Assembly (NCBI GenBank): GCA_905331475.1
Contig: CAJNYU010003438.1
Span: forward strand, 17,686 to 81,685
DNA: 64,000 nt
Reading direction: 5' to 3'
DNA from: Rotaria socialis
Taxonomy: Eukaryota > Rotifera > Eurotatoria > Philodinida > Philodinidae
Shown in pieces: positions 48,844-60,929 of this stretch (position 1 is its first letter; each line of letters begins with the position of its first letter). The position numbers and the translations under genes are program-made. The notes beneath the pieces were generated by a model. That model did not search any database. It worked only from the letters and a program-made list of their open reading frames with translations, and was not told the origin of the DNA.

Positions 48844-51800
48844 CTGCAAACTTTCCTAAATTTACATTTTAAACTACGAATAAAATTTTGTTTACATGCT
48901 TAATTGATTCTTTATCATCGCAATTATTCGTTCTACCTTGAGATATATCAAACTACTTAAAAGAAAATTGAGCATGTAAATCAGATCTGATTAGAGTTTA
49001 CAAAAATTTTCGAACTTCCACTAGCGAGGAACATCGAAAAATCTTGGCATAACTAACGTAAGAATGACTATGCCAGAGAAAAATATAGCTAATATAGTTA
49101 CGATTTTCGACTGAATATCGTCGATGTTGTCTACGGATGTTTGAATCAGTCAAGCGAAACGCCACGGAGGGTGATATGATGCAAGTTCGATTTTATAGAG
49201 CAAACAAACGATCCAATAGAAAATAAAGCACATTATATAATTTAACGCGATCAATATTACTTCAGCTTGACAAAAGATTACGATCGATACGAAGATTTTT
49301 TATGATCGATACGATGCTCAAAGCTTATAAGTTAAAACACATGCATTGAACCATCTCGGTAAACGATCTAAAATGATTTCTAATAATCTCTTGTTGTGTG
49401 CTTTTTATACATCTGCACAGCGTAGACGAGGTCGAACAACCTGCCGTCCGCTCAATAGACGATTGAATCTACTAATGTGAGCAGGTGTAGAAAGCTGTCA
49501 GGCGATCCTTTTTTTGATCTATTTCGAAAAAATTTTTAGTGAGAAAGATTTTTAACCTATTCAATCAAACTCTCGTAACAGTGACCATCTCAATCTTTTA
49601 CGATATTGCGGTAAAACCCTTGTAAATGAAACCTTTTTTAATTTGAATATATTTTTATTAAATTTCTCATTTTTCAAAAAAAAAATATTTATTTAGCTGG
49701 GATAACCTCTCACGTCTAGTGCATCGATCTTTAAAATAGGTCTGCTATCAAGAGAGTTAGGTGAGATTTATATATACTAGATTTCGAGATCTAAACTAAT
49801 CTATCCTAAAGTTCGAATCTTCTACATATTATCATTATACAAATTTAAATATTACCCAAATCATTAGCATTTTTGATTTATAGTTGGAACAATTATGGAT
49901 GAGTAACATTTACATTCTTGCCATCGTGCAGTTACAGCAAGTGACCTTTTTCTTTATACATAAAATTCTTTCGTTCTGCAATTTGTCAATATCACTATAA
50001 ATAAAAAATACAAAAAAAAAGCATGATCTAATTTTTGTCGCTGATCGTTATGAATACAAACAATAAATTGGACGAATTGAATCAGATGAACATACGAGTT
50101 TATGTTGATATTAACTAAATCAATTAGTAGATAAAAAAAATTACTTTTCTAAAAAGCAGATTGTAGTCATTTTTTTCAAAAAAAAAGAAAGTTTCTCTAT
50201 CTAGAATATTTGAATGTTTTAAATCATCTTGACTGATATCGAACATTTGGAATTGCTATGTTTTTTTTTCGTGTAGTCATTTTTATGTAACATAATACTT
50301 GAGTATGTCGAGAAATAGTTCGATTATGACCGTGCGCTTGTATCTCGGTAACAGTAAAAAGCAGAAAACTGAGCTTCTCGCTTAGAATAGATCTAATCAT
50401 TTAGGAACTATACTGTACTTCCGCATTCTCTATGTCGACGGAGAACAAAGTATTAATGCTCCTTTTTTCATATTTACTACGATTCTAAACGATGCGGAGA
50501 AGAGCAGTATAAAAAAAAAGAGATGCGTTTCACAACCTTGAAAACTATGGTTTTTTACTTTTCTTTTGAAATGAGCTCTTTCCTTGTAAAAGAAACGATT
50601 AGCTGCAAGATAAAAATTAAGAACTAGCAAATAGAAAGACGATGTAAAGGCAACAAGAAAATGAGCAGTATAAAAAAGTAGCACGATTATCATTATGTTC
50701 AATTTGCGGTCTAGTGACATTTTACATCGGAAGGAAGATATAATAAATAACAGCTAAATCAGAGGCATTATTCTAAAAAGAAAAGACTCATCATTGATAC
50801 TATTATCTTGCATTCTACGAAGAATAGAACGAAAATCTCAAGCATCAAGTCAAATTATTTTTATCAAGCTTGAAATGATTCCTGGTGAATAGTTAAGTGT
50901 CTACTAGAAACATTTATGCATAATATTCCAAATCGGATACCAAGAAATCTACAATGTCAATTTTTGATGTATTGTGAAAAGTGAACCATTTTAAAACTGA
51001 TTGCATATTGAGAATATAAATGCGAAGGTTACACATGTATTCAAATTAGTCATATAGCCAATGCATAATGATGTGATTATAATGCATCTCTTTCAGTTGA
51101 AAATATCGTGTTGCATATTTTAAAAAAAATATGCAAATTAGTAGTCAAGATATTTATATCTAATTTCCCGACTCTATGGATCATATATTGATGTTTAAAG
51201 ATTAAAAGTTGTTAAAATGTTGATTGAAATAAAAATCATTCGTACAGTTAATTTATCAGGAGAACGAAGATTTTGGTTCTATCTAGATACGCATGCCAAA
51301 ATCAACTATTGAAACAAGCAGCGTAGATATTCATATTTCGGTAGGACAATACTCTCACTCATATGTTAAATACTCAGATTCTTACGATAGAACAAAGACA
51401 TATGATCACATTCAGAATTCTTTAGAAAAGTTAAAAAACTTAACCTAAACATACATTTTTGTTCGATTATCGAGTTAATCCGATACTGTGGTTCAAGTAT
51501 TACTATGTATGCCTACTGGTTGGAGTTTTAAGCCTTCCAGAAAAAAAATATTAGAAGAATTAATACTCCCAGTTACAGTAGAGTAATTAGTACATCTAGC
51601 AGAATACGAGCTTCAAGTGGTGAGATCAGTCAGTCTTTGTGTCATGAAGCTTCTTTTGACAGTTACTTACAAATATATCGTTCATTCAGTTACCTTATTA
51701 GTTAGAATGATTGATGTTCGATACATATTTACTTTAATGCTAGCGCTTCCGACGACAAAAAGATGTAATTCACAAAATAATTAATGGAAAATAGTTATAA

Positions 51801-53510
51801 AAAGACTAAAGTCCATAAGCATTCTTGAAGAAAACATAATTCTAACAAATTTTATGTTTTAAATCTAGCAAGAACTGTATGTATATTACTAATAATTCAA
51901 TAATCAAATTCAATTTTTTGCCATATCTATATGATTATTAATTTTAGTTTAAACTTCATCAAATTATTTAGAGACAAAAAATATAAATTACGTTCGATTC
52001 ATTATTCAATTGGTATATGAATCTGAGATTGTTCTACACATGAAGGTTAAATGTAATGTTTATTTTTAAAAAGACAATACGTATTCAATAAGTTTTTATT
52101 CAGTTCCGATGAAAAAGAAAAAGGTAGATTATATTTAAGAAAGTAGAAAATCGTTCGAATTGGAATGGTTATATTTTTATCGTTAGTTTTATTTTAATAG
52201 CTTCTAGATCGTTCAAACTCACTATGTATAACTAACATAAGTTATCATCTGTCTATTCAAATAATTTACTTCTTACCATTTCAGTTTGCTTCTCTAACTC
52301 GACCTTGATCTAACAAACCAATTTTCTAGAGATCACGATATGCGAATGACGATGCCATCAGTAAAACAAATAGCATGCTATACTCACAGGAAACGGAAGA
52401 AGGAAGATAGACATGCATTTAAGAGAGTGTAACCAACAGGAGAGATTTTCGAAAAATACATGCAAACAAGTAAATCGCTGTTATGCTTGGTTTTAATTAG
52501 TCGCCAAATCTGCTTGGACAAGTATTGAAAGCCAAAGTTGGGTGCAATGTGTTTGTTTTCAAGGATTGAATTGGCAACGCTGAATAATATAGGAGCTGAT
52601 AGAATGTCATGTGTGACTATCAATATAGTACTCTGGAGAAAATGCACATTTTAACTTTTCCTCTCATATACGTAAATTGAACTTGTTTGCCGTAGTCGGC
52701 TACTCTGCCGTTGCATTATGTAAGAATGCGTGAAACATACGGTGCCCTATATTTCGATTAATAGACGGATATAAACATTTATTATGTACTTATAATGAAC
52801 GATTCAACGAAATAAACTCGTAAAGTAAATTTTATTCGTATTGACAATCGACGAGACAACACACGGAAATTGATTGTAAGTGCTAGCTGGAAATATAATA
52901 TTTGAAGATTATTATTATTATTGTTTATGTAAATGTTCCTTTCCTTCGTCAAGAAGTAAATCTAATACAAGATATTAAAAAGCATCGTTCTGTTGTCTTT
53001 TGCCTTTTCAAAATATTACTCTGTTGTCTATCAATTGAAAACAGAATTTGAATCCATATTAAAATTTCGATTTCTCGTTAAATATTAAATCATTGCGAAA
53101 TTATAATAAAACATATCTCTTCCATAGTACAAGACAATGCAAATTAGAAGTCATTTTTATCTTGAATAGTTCCTTGGCGACAGCAGTTTATCTATTTTCT
53201 GCTTTGAATGATTCCTATTATCATGCGATTTAATAGTTCATTATGTTGTCCCTTCATTTGGAGACTCGAACCCGAAACATTCTACTATATTCAAAATTAT
53301 TGACGTCGAGTGTATACATAATTTATTTTTCAATAGATGTCTCTAATATCAATTGAACCTCTAGTCTATTTGTGTGAGTTAAAATGTAAATGGCTGCACT
53401 TACTCATTGTTATTTTCTTTGAAATCTATTCTTGTTGTCTCAATATATTCGTATTATTATTTGTTGTTGGTGTTATACAAGAAATTTATTGAGATTTAGC
53501 TAAAAAAAAA
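48844..53510. other. 4.7-kb divergent intergenic region, no gene recognised
   Basis: It lies between the GT31 start (-) and SRSF2 start (+). Two minus-strand frames (50430-50720 and 52384-52647) have no homology and no splice partners that I can support. No RNA gene was recognised. Confidence 0.5.
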
Positions 53511-55068
53511 ATGAGTAGTCGATCACGAAATACAGATGACCGTCGTGAAGTATCACCTAAAGTTGATGTCATGTATTCACTTAAAGTTGATAATTTAACA
53601 TATCGTACACGTGTCGAAGATTTAAGGCGATGCTTTGAAAAATTTGGTAGTATTGGGGATATCTATATTCCAAGGGATCAGTTTTCTCGATCAAGTCGTG
53701 GCTATGCATTCGTTCGGTATGTTTATTAATTGAAGGGAAAAACAAAAGACTTTCTTTTTATTATTTTATTTTGTAAAGCTTTAGCAAAAAACGCGATGCA
53801 CAAGATGCACTCGAACGTATGGATGGAACTGATCTTGATGGACGCGAAATACGTGTTCAATTCGCTCGTTACGGTCGAGCTTCAGCTACCGATAGTCGAG
53901 AAAAAGTTCGCCACCGACGGTAAGATTATAGTTAATCACATTGAAAAAAAAAACAAAAAAAATTCCCATCCTATCACTATTTGTTTGTCTTCCCTTATGA
54001 CTGGAATAAACACCATTGTTTATCTCTATTCACACAGGTATTCTTCTGCACAAATATGCTGCATCCAGAATGTCTAGAAATCGACATGTTCGAGAAAATT
54101 AAAAACAAAATTTGTTTATCCCGGTGTTTATATGCTGCATTTTCGATTTCATTCATTCAAACTAAGCAGAGCGAGACTGCAGTTATTTGTATTCCAGTTG
54201 ATTTAACAGATCAGATGTAAGATATATATACACATGTTTCGTCGATTAGGCTCATATTTTTTGTTTTTATCAAAGTAAAAATTCTGCATATTATTTGGAC
54301 AAACAACTTTTTTTTGTTAATATTATAAATAGAAGAAAAAAACTTAATTTTTAATTTTTAAACATAGAACACGTTCACGATCAAGATCTCCACGACGTTC
54401 AAAACATCGATCACGCAGTAACAGTCGTCATCGACGGTTTGTTCAAAAATATTTAGTTTCTTTTTGTTTTTTATTAAACAAATTTTTATTTATTTAGATC
54501 TCGCTCTCGGTCTTCACGTCGTTCACGATCAAAATCAGCATCGCCGTAAGTGTTTCTTTACAATAAAAAACTGCGCAGTTGAAACCTGTGAAAGAAAATT
54601 AGGCTCATATTTTATATGAGAAACGAAAATTGCAGTTTTACGAGTCTATTTTCTATGGGATTTGTTAAATTATTAAAAGCGCAACTTTAGATATTACATG
54701 TAGTTCTTCTCACATGTTATTCGACAAGATCTGTCTGGATTAGTTACTGAAAAAATTGGGAGCCAATCAATTTATTCTGGGTTTTCTCTTTCTCTTTTTG
54801 CATAACAAAATTCTTCGTACTGTCGAATTCCATATTATTGCAAATCAGGTTTTGTTTTTTTTCAAAAGAAAAGTAACACGAAATAGTATTCTATTAAAAT
54901 CAACTAATTATCGAGTAGAGAAACATGTTTGTTTTCATTTCTTATGGACTTAATTTAATCATCTAATCTAAGATAAAGTCTTATTTATACCTCTTGATTT
55001 ATTTTAGTTCGAAACGAAGCAATCGTAATGAAAATGGCGAACGCGATCAGCGACAAGAAAAAAAATGA
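53511..55068 (+). CDS. SRSF2: SR splicing factor, SRSF2-like
   Basis: Five exons: 53511-53716, 53779-53919, 54368-54436, 54498-54545 and 55008-55068. They sum to 525 nt and encode 174 residues. SR proteins bind exonic enhancers and recruit the spliceosome in nuclear speckles. The N-terminal RRM has RNP2 as SLKVDNLTY and RNP1 as SRGYAFVRF, followed by [30 protein letters not shown], which matches SRSF2 closely (human KRDAEDAMDAMDG...LDGRELRVQMARYGR). The C-terminal RS domain (from about residue 115) consists of RS and SR dipeptides, shorter than in human SRSF2 (221 residues), and ends [18 protein letters not shown]. Acceptor 53778 was chosen over one 6 nt further on because it restores RFSKKRDA. 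Introns 2 and 4 (448 and 462 nt) are long for this gene and could hold regulated exons. Confidence 0.94.
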
Positions 55069-55176
55069 GGAAAAAACAAAACAATATGATGTTCAATATA
55101 ATTTGATAAAAAGAAAATTGTGTTTTTTTTATATAATTATCTGAATACATATATGAATCGGTTTGGTTGATTTATA

Positions 55177-55182
55177 AATAAA
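55177..55182 (+). terminator. Polyadenylation signal AATAAA of SRSF2
   Basis: It lies 109 bp after the SRSF2 stop and only about 41 bp before the NXT start codon on the same strand, showing how tightly the two genes are packed. Confidence 0.5.
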
Positions 55183-55222
55183 CATAATTGATATTTCAGA
55201 TAAATATTCTCTATATAAATCA

Positions 55223-57304
55223 ATGGCAACAACAATGGATCAGGTGTGAAACGAATTTATATGAGTAGAGTGGTTGTTCCAAATTCCATCACGATATTGC
55301 AATCTGATTAAAAATCTCGAATATCTCCGCTTCCCGAAGTTCGTTTGAGCTAATTGTTGGATTGCGAAATAGACAAAACATTTTTGTATCGAATAGTATG
55401 ATTTCCATCAAGATACGATACGTTTTGAATGAGCAACAACAAAGAAACAAACACCTACGTTAATTTTTGTCCCCTTTTGTCCATGTCTTAATTACATCAT
55501 TCCAGCCAAAATATATAGGATTGCCATCAAAAAAACGTTTTTGGTAAAAATATCGTATTTTTTTCGGTTCAAATGCACATCATTTGGGTGTGGGTGAGGA
55601 TGAGGTGGTCACCGTGTTCTCGAAGCAGGCAACGTTACTAAAATAATTAGAAGGTCTTCTTCCTAAGTTCTAAACTATTTTCGTTTATTATGCATGTCTA
55701 ATTTATTTGTCCGAATCACTATTTTCCTCTAATATTAACATGATAATGTAATTAATGCTAGTTTCACCTTTACACTACAAAGTTCGGGCTGTTTAAAAAA
55801 AAAAGCTTTTGTTCTTCTATTACAAAATTTTCGACCAATTATCGACGACTAATTTTCGCTCTCCCGTAAAATGTACATGTACATGTACATTGATCATTGT
55901 TGGATCTAGCAATCAACTCGTACGTAAAAAATTAGACAGTTATAATGAGATAGAACACTAAATATTACCTTACATGCCTCGTATTAATTAGTCATTGCGA
56001 TTACTACTCAAAGATAGAAAAATGCTACATGCCAAAATTTCGGTAAAAATTAACCCATGCTCTTCTATCTTAAAAAGCTCAATAAATTTTAGGTCTAAAT
56101 CCTCCGACTTTTCATTAACAGATAGCCACTGAGTTCAACTACATTTTTTGTATAGATTGTTTAGTAAAATTATGTAGTTGATCTAGTGGCAATGTTTTTA
56201 TTACTGATGATGAACAATTTTACATGTACTTTCTATTACATGATAAAATAAGGAAAGAGGAATAGTTGGTGTAATGGAATTAAGTTACACTACTTAATTG
56301 CATCACACGAAAAAGTTAATTGCTACGAGAAAAAATATATAAAAGATGCATTTATTCGTAATAAGAAACATATCAATCGATAGAGATTGATCTGATGAAT
56401 CAAATGATGTAATTTGTCCTCCGAAAGATACCAACCTTCCGCTCGAAAATTAAGTTTTTTAACAAAATTTGTATATTTTTGCTCGAAATGACGTAATTGG
56501 GAAAGAATAATGACTTCAATGATGGAATTAAAACATGGACAGAACGGGACAAAAATGAAAGCAGGTGTTTGTTTCTTTGTTGCTGCTTACTCAAAACAAA
56601 TCGTATGTTGATGATAATCATACAATTCGATAGAAAAATGTTTTGTCTATTCCGCAATCCAAAAATCAGCTCAAACGGACTTCAGGAAACGGAGATATAG
56701 AGGTTTTATTGGAACTTTTCAAAAGTAGTGATGGAATTTGGATCTACCACTCGATGTGTCTTAATCAATTTCGATTATTTAGCAAAAGAAATGTCGAGAA
56801 GATATTGTTGCCGTAGAAAATTTTTCAAAGAGGTATTATGATATATTCGATACACGAAGACATGTAAGATTTATTTCGTTTGTTAAGATAAATAACTTGT
56901 CTTACTTTTTTTCTTTCAGGACATTGAAAAATTCTATCAAGCACAAGCAAAATTAGTTTGGAATGGAACAGAATTAGATGGATCAAGTACAATTGCAAAA
57001 TATCTTATTGCATTACCACCGACACGTCATAATATTTATGCGCTTGACTTTTTTCCAATGAACGGTAAAACAGATAAAATATTTTCAAAATTCATTCATC
57101 GATTTTGATTTTTCTTTAGATTTATTTCCGAACGAAGCCAAAACATTTCAAGTATTTGTTTCCGGCGCTGTTGTATATGGTTCGCCGGAAAGTAATTCAG
57201 TACCCAAGGAGAAACGTCTATTCTCACATGTATTTGTGTTAACTGTTGATATGAACTCATCGATATGGGTTATTACTAATGAATGTTTTCGTTTTCATGA
57301 ATAG
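55223..57304 (+). CDS. NXT1: NTF2-related mRNA export factor (NXT1/p15-like)
   Basis: Four exons: 55223-55243, 56783-56863, 56920-57064 and 57120-57304. They sum to 432 nt and encode 143 residues, the normal p15 size (140). NXT pairs with NXF1 to carry mRNA through nuclear pores. The 21-nt first exon encodes MATTMDQ, close to the vertebrate start MATSLD, and splices in phase 0 to QKKCREDIVAVENFSKRYYDIFD, the first helix of the NTF2 fold. AKLVWNGTELDGSSTIAKYLIALPP, then VFVSGAVVYGS, then FSHVFVLT and WVITNECFRFHE match NXT1/2 block by block. Without exon 1 the exon 2 frame is closed by TAG at the acceptor. Intron 1 is 1539 nt and is almost filled by an inverted-repeat transposon. The gene converges on APP1 with 74 bp between stops. 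Confidence 0.9.
55268..56752. mobile_element. Long-TIR DNA element filling NXT intron 1
   Basis: The two ends are inverted copies over about 250 bp, diverged by roughly 15-20%. The left end begins GAGTGGTTGTTCCAAATTCC and the right end, reversed, GAGTGGTAGATCCAAATTCC. Inner arm matches include TAGACAAAACATTTTT and CAACAAAGAAACAAACACCT. The centre (about 55520-56490) has no long frame. No target-site duplication was established. The right end stops 30 bp before NXT exon 2. Confidence 0.82.
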
Positions 57305-57352
57305 ATCATGTAGACGACAGTAGCTCTATCTGTTTTTTTTATGTAAAGATAA

Positions 57353-57358
57353 AATAAA
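57353..57358 (+). terminator. Polyadenylation signal AATAAA of NXT
   Basis: It lies 48 bp after the NXT stop and is followed by a T-run, within the 74-bp gap to the convergent APP1-type gene. Confidence 0.55.
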
Positions 57359-57378
57359 AGTTTTTTTTTTTTTACAAT

Positions 57379-58913
57379 TTATATTGAAACTAATTTGTTT
57401 ATATCAGTATCGATTTCTTGTGGATGTTTAAATATTGACCAGATATGTTTTGGTACAAACTCAAACGCTTTTCTATATCGTTCTTCACATATTGGTAAAC
57501 ATGGAGATGTTTGACAAATATCACGAATATATATATGAGCGATTGATTGCGAATAATTTGCATATAATTTTGCATAAATCTCAGGATCGAGTTCACCTAA
57601 TTTTATCGAAATTTTCTTCTTTTTTAAATCTATTTAAATCAAACAAACCTGAATCGCCAACAAAAATATATTTTCTCGATGGATAAGCACTAATAATTTC
57701 TGAAATAGTTTTCATCTTATGTGTACCGATAGTATAGAAAAATTTCAAATTCCAATCAAACTTTCTTAGGTTGAGCGTTCCCATTGGAAAATTATATTTC
57801 GCCAGAAAACAACGAAGAGCAGGATATCTAAAAGTATAAATCACTGTAATAGTATTTTTTTTCTTAATTTATTGAGCAGCATTTACAATTGCCATGGATT
57901 AGCACTAACATAATGAAATTGACATTTTTGTTCATGCCATTTTTGATAGAGCTCATTCATACCTGTAATCGGTTCAAAACAATCATAAAATGTATGTTTT
58001 AATAATAATGTTTTATTAATTGCATTAGTAAATTTAATTGTATCATCAATATCTGATATGATACTAACACCATGAGGAGCAAGAACATAAATTGTACATT
58101 GAAATGTTTTATAGTCATCATTTTTTGTATTGAATTTTTTTGCTGTTTCATGAACTTTTATGTTATAATCAAATTTTCTATCTTGACAATCAATATGAGT
58201 TGTTGTACATAGTGATTGAATTTCTTCATTGGAAAGTTCAAGATAGTGTTCTATAAAACCGCTTTCATCTGATCGTTGAAGTAGATGTTCAACACCATTA
58301 ATAATTAATTTAGTTACGATTTTACCGGATTTTCCGACGAAAAATAAACTTAATCGACTTGGACTGTCGTCAAGTTGATCGAATTCTTGTTCTATTGTAA
58401 TAAAAGATATTCAATTTACAAAAAAAAACCTAAACCAAGAAAATACATACGAAAAGCTCGCTCGTACAAATCATGATATGAATCGCTATAGCCATCTTTA
58501 TTGTTTTCTTGATTATCACCAGTGGAAGCTGTTGCATTTTCCGGATCTTTATCAATGTTGACATTAGTTTTTAATTCAGGTAGGTTAACTATTTCATTTT
58601 TATTTTCATGAAAAGTTATTCTATTCTCTATTTTGTTATAATTAACAACATCGATGTTTTCTTCATTTTTACTACCAATTAAAAGACTTGATAATGATGA
58701 AAGATAATCTGCTAAAGTTTTTGTTTCTATCGGTAAATAAATCCAAGCTTTAACATGTACTAACCAAATCTGTTTATTTCGATCAAAGATAGCTAATGTT
58801 GGAAATGGTACAATATGTTCTTCATCAGCCAACGCTTGATTTGGTGACCATTGAGAGATATAATCTGTAGCTGATGAGAGTGCGGCTATATATTTTTGTA
58901 AATATGAAGTCAT
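57379..58913 (-). CDS. APP1-type phosphatidate phosphatase domain protein
   Basis: Four exons: 58913-58451, 58391-57887, 57827-57649 and 57596-57379. They sum to 1365 nt and encode 454 residues. The C-terminal half is the APP1 (DUF2183) HAD-type catalytic domain. The DxDxT nucleophile motif is SDIDDTIKFTN (D267, D269, T271), then FHYVSANPWQLYPALRCFL, a THKMKTI lysine motif, and FVGDSGELDPEIYAKLY with the late Asp-Ser-Gly loop. That loop is completed only by removing a 52-nt intron at 57597-57648. APP1 enzymes dephosphorylate phosphatidic acid to diacylglycerol at actin or endocytic sites in yeast. The N-terminal half begins MTSYLQKYIAAL, carries an IWLVHVKAWIYLP strand typical of the region before APP1 domains, and a long acidic Asn-rich linker. 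All visible catalytic residues are present. Confidence 0.9.
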
Positions 58914-59204
58914 CGAGTGTTATAGGAACTATCGAATCACAACAGAAGTATTTTATTCGTGGCGCGAGAAGAGATGGAGTACCCCTGACATATATTTATG
59001 TATTGGTCTATCAAGCGACTCTTTGAATATATAACCACCTACAGATAAAATTATGATTGTAAAGTGACACAAATGTAAATAGAGGAAAAGAATCAAACAC
59101 TACTTGTGTACTTAGTTTTTCTTCAATACACATGCTTGTGCGTTTTGAAACGAAATTATGATCATAGTTGCTTGCAATTATTCATTTCTTTATGTGAGTG
59201 ATTG
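58914..59204. promoter_or_regulatory. Upstream region of the APP1-type gene
   Basis: About 290 bp between the APP1 start (-) and the left end of a mariner-like element. No specific site is recognised. Confidence 0.3.
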
Positions 59205-59324
59205 CAGGGTGTCGCAAAAGTCACCTACCAAAAAGAAAATTGAATATCTCAGCTATTTCTTAAAGAAATCCATTAAATGTTTTTTTGTTTGAAAGAGAAA
59301 TGTTCTAAGTTTTATTTGATATAA

Positions 59325-59655
59325 AAATGTTTCACAAGAACTGTTCGAAGGTATTACCATTAACATCAATACAAAATTTTAGTCTTTTCAGAATGTCATT
59401 AAAAGCACTTTGTAATGTTTTTTTTATGGCTTTGACTTTTTTTCGATTCTGTTCTTCAATTCACGAATATCTTCAACTTGCATATTGTACACGTTTGATT
59501 TAATATAACCTCAGAGATAGAAGTCAAGAGGAGTTAGATCTGGAGACCTCGGCGCCCAAGAAATTGACCCACATCTACCAATCCATTTATCATTAAAATT
59601 CTCGTCTAACCATGCACGAATCCCTTTTGAAAAATGCGCTGGAGCACCATCTTGT
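59325..59655 (-). pseudogene. Mariner/Tc1-like transposase, C-terminal remnant
   Basis: Translation of the minus strand gives the recognisable C-terminal third of a DDE transposase: QDGAPAHFSKGIRAWLDENF, WIGRCG, then APRSPDLTPLDFYL. The last block contains the third catalytic aspartate region. The conserved Trp codon after FYL is TGA, and a one-base frameshift follows about 35 codons later. The N-terminal DNA-binding part and first catalytic aspartates are missing, replaced by the inserted block. It cannot encode an active enzyme. Confidence 0.82.
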
Positions 59656-59764
59656 TAAAAAATGATTTTTTTTATGAAGTCTTTTCTTTTGTAAAATTGG
59701 ATGAAAAAAAATTTTTAGAATATTCAAATAGTTTTGTTGATTAATTGTCTTCTTCAAAAAAAAA

Positions 59765-60235
59765 TAAGGACCAATTACTCAGAAGACTCATTCCGAGAGT
59801 AGGATCCTATCGAATTCCGATAAGGGTCAGACTGTGAATATACCAAATACCATATGTGCTTCAATAAAGCCGACGAAATCTTATGGGATTCGTGGCCACG
59901 AACCTACAGCCGGATCCTTGGTATTGGATCCAAGAGGACCCGATGTTGGATTTTAACGAAATCCAACTCTATCGAATCACCCTTGCGCTCTGATGACTCA
60001 AAATACTTATTTGATCGTGAATAAAAAAATGATTTTTCCTGTCGGAACCGACAATAGATCGTGTCCAGCAGAAATCCTATCGGATTCTGTCAGGGAGTCG
60101 GATCTCATAGGGTTCTATAAGATCCATTGTCGAATTTATTCACCTGGGAACTGCGGCGGAACGATTTCAATTTAGGGGAGGTTCCAAATGTTGTTCAGAG
60201 GATGAGGATGATGAGAGGTGAAATTGAAAACAAAA
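59765..60235. repeat. GATC-rich block inserted in the mariner-like element
   Basis: The block has higher GC than its surroundings and contains repeated variants of ATCCTATCGGATTCTGTCAG and GGATCC-type words in both orientations. It replaces the expected N-terminal transposase region. The origin is unknown; its texture resembles the GATCTTA-rich element in the RINT1 intron. Confidence 0.45.
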
Positions 60236-60445
60236 AGAATCTGGTACTAATAGGTAGTCTCTTTCTACAACTTTTTTTCAAATTAAATGAGCTTCCCCAA
60301 GCCTAATGGGTTCGCCGCCTATGCTCTTAAATGTAAACTAAACTTGGAAAATTTCTCTTTCAAGAAAAAAGAATTTAATGAATTTGTTTAAGAAATGGCT
60401 GAGATATTCAATTTTCTTTTTGGTAGGTGACTTTTGCGACACCCT

Positions 60446-60929
60446 GTACACTTGATAATGACGGATAATGATTGATTTCATCAAAATTAATGAATAAAAA
60501 CAAATATGAATCTTACAGAATTTCATCTCATTCAGAGTAGAAGCCCTTGAAATTTTTCTAATAAAATAAGTTATCGCAAATATCCACGTAATTTTTCAAC
60601 TTCAAAACTATAGAAATATGACTTCTGTGATTGCTTCTGTGTTGGCAGAAAAATCATTCTTTATTTTCTTTGACAACAAGTGTATTAATTTCGATAAATA
60701 TCTTTGTAATATTTTCACATAAATATCATCTAATACTTTTAGGATAACGAAGCAGCTTTTCTCATATTTCATTCGCACGATGTGAGTCATATACTTCCAA
60801 CCTGCAAGCCGAAATTAAGCTTTATGATCAACAAACCACACAGTGAGAATTTTTGCCTTCATTCATTTCTTACCTGCTGCATTAAATATAAAATGTTACT
60901 TGATTTCTTAGAGATTTTCTTCTATCAAG
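60446..60929. other. Spacer between mariner remnant and serpin fragment
   Basis: About 480 bp. I looked here for the missing N-terminal serpin exons and found none. Confidence 0.45.

Larger units (their letters stand above)
59205..60445. mobile_element. Decayed mariner-like transposon
   Basis: Terminal inverted repeats of about 55 bp begin CAGGGTGTCGCAAAAGTCAC at 59205 and end as the reverse complement at 60445. The right flank has TA and the left TG, fitting an eroded mariner TA duplication. A transposase remnant lies inside on the minus strand, and a foreign-looking GATC-rich block at about 59765-60235 interrupts the element. Confidence 0.85.

Noticed and set aside
50430-50720. 96-codon hydrophobic minus-strand frame
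   Set aside because: No homology, no splice partners; AT-rich DNA readily gives Leu/Phe/Ile-rich frames of this length.
52384-52647. 87-codon minus-strand frame
   Set aside because: No recognisable domain or context supporting a gene.
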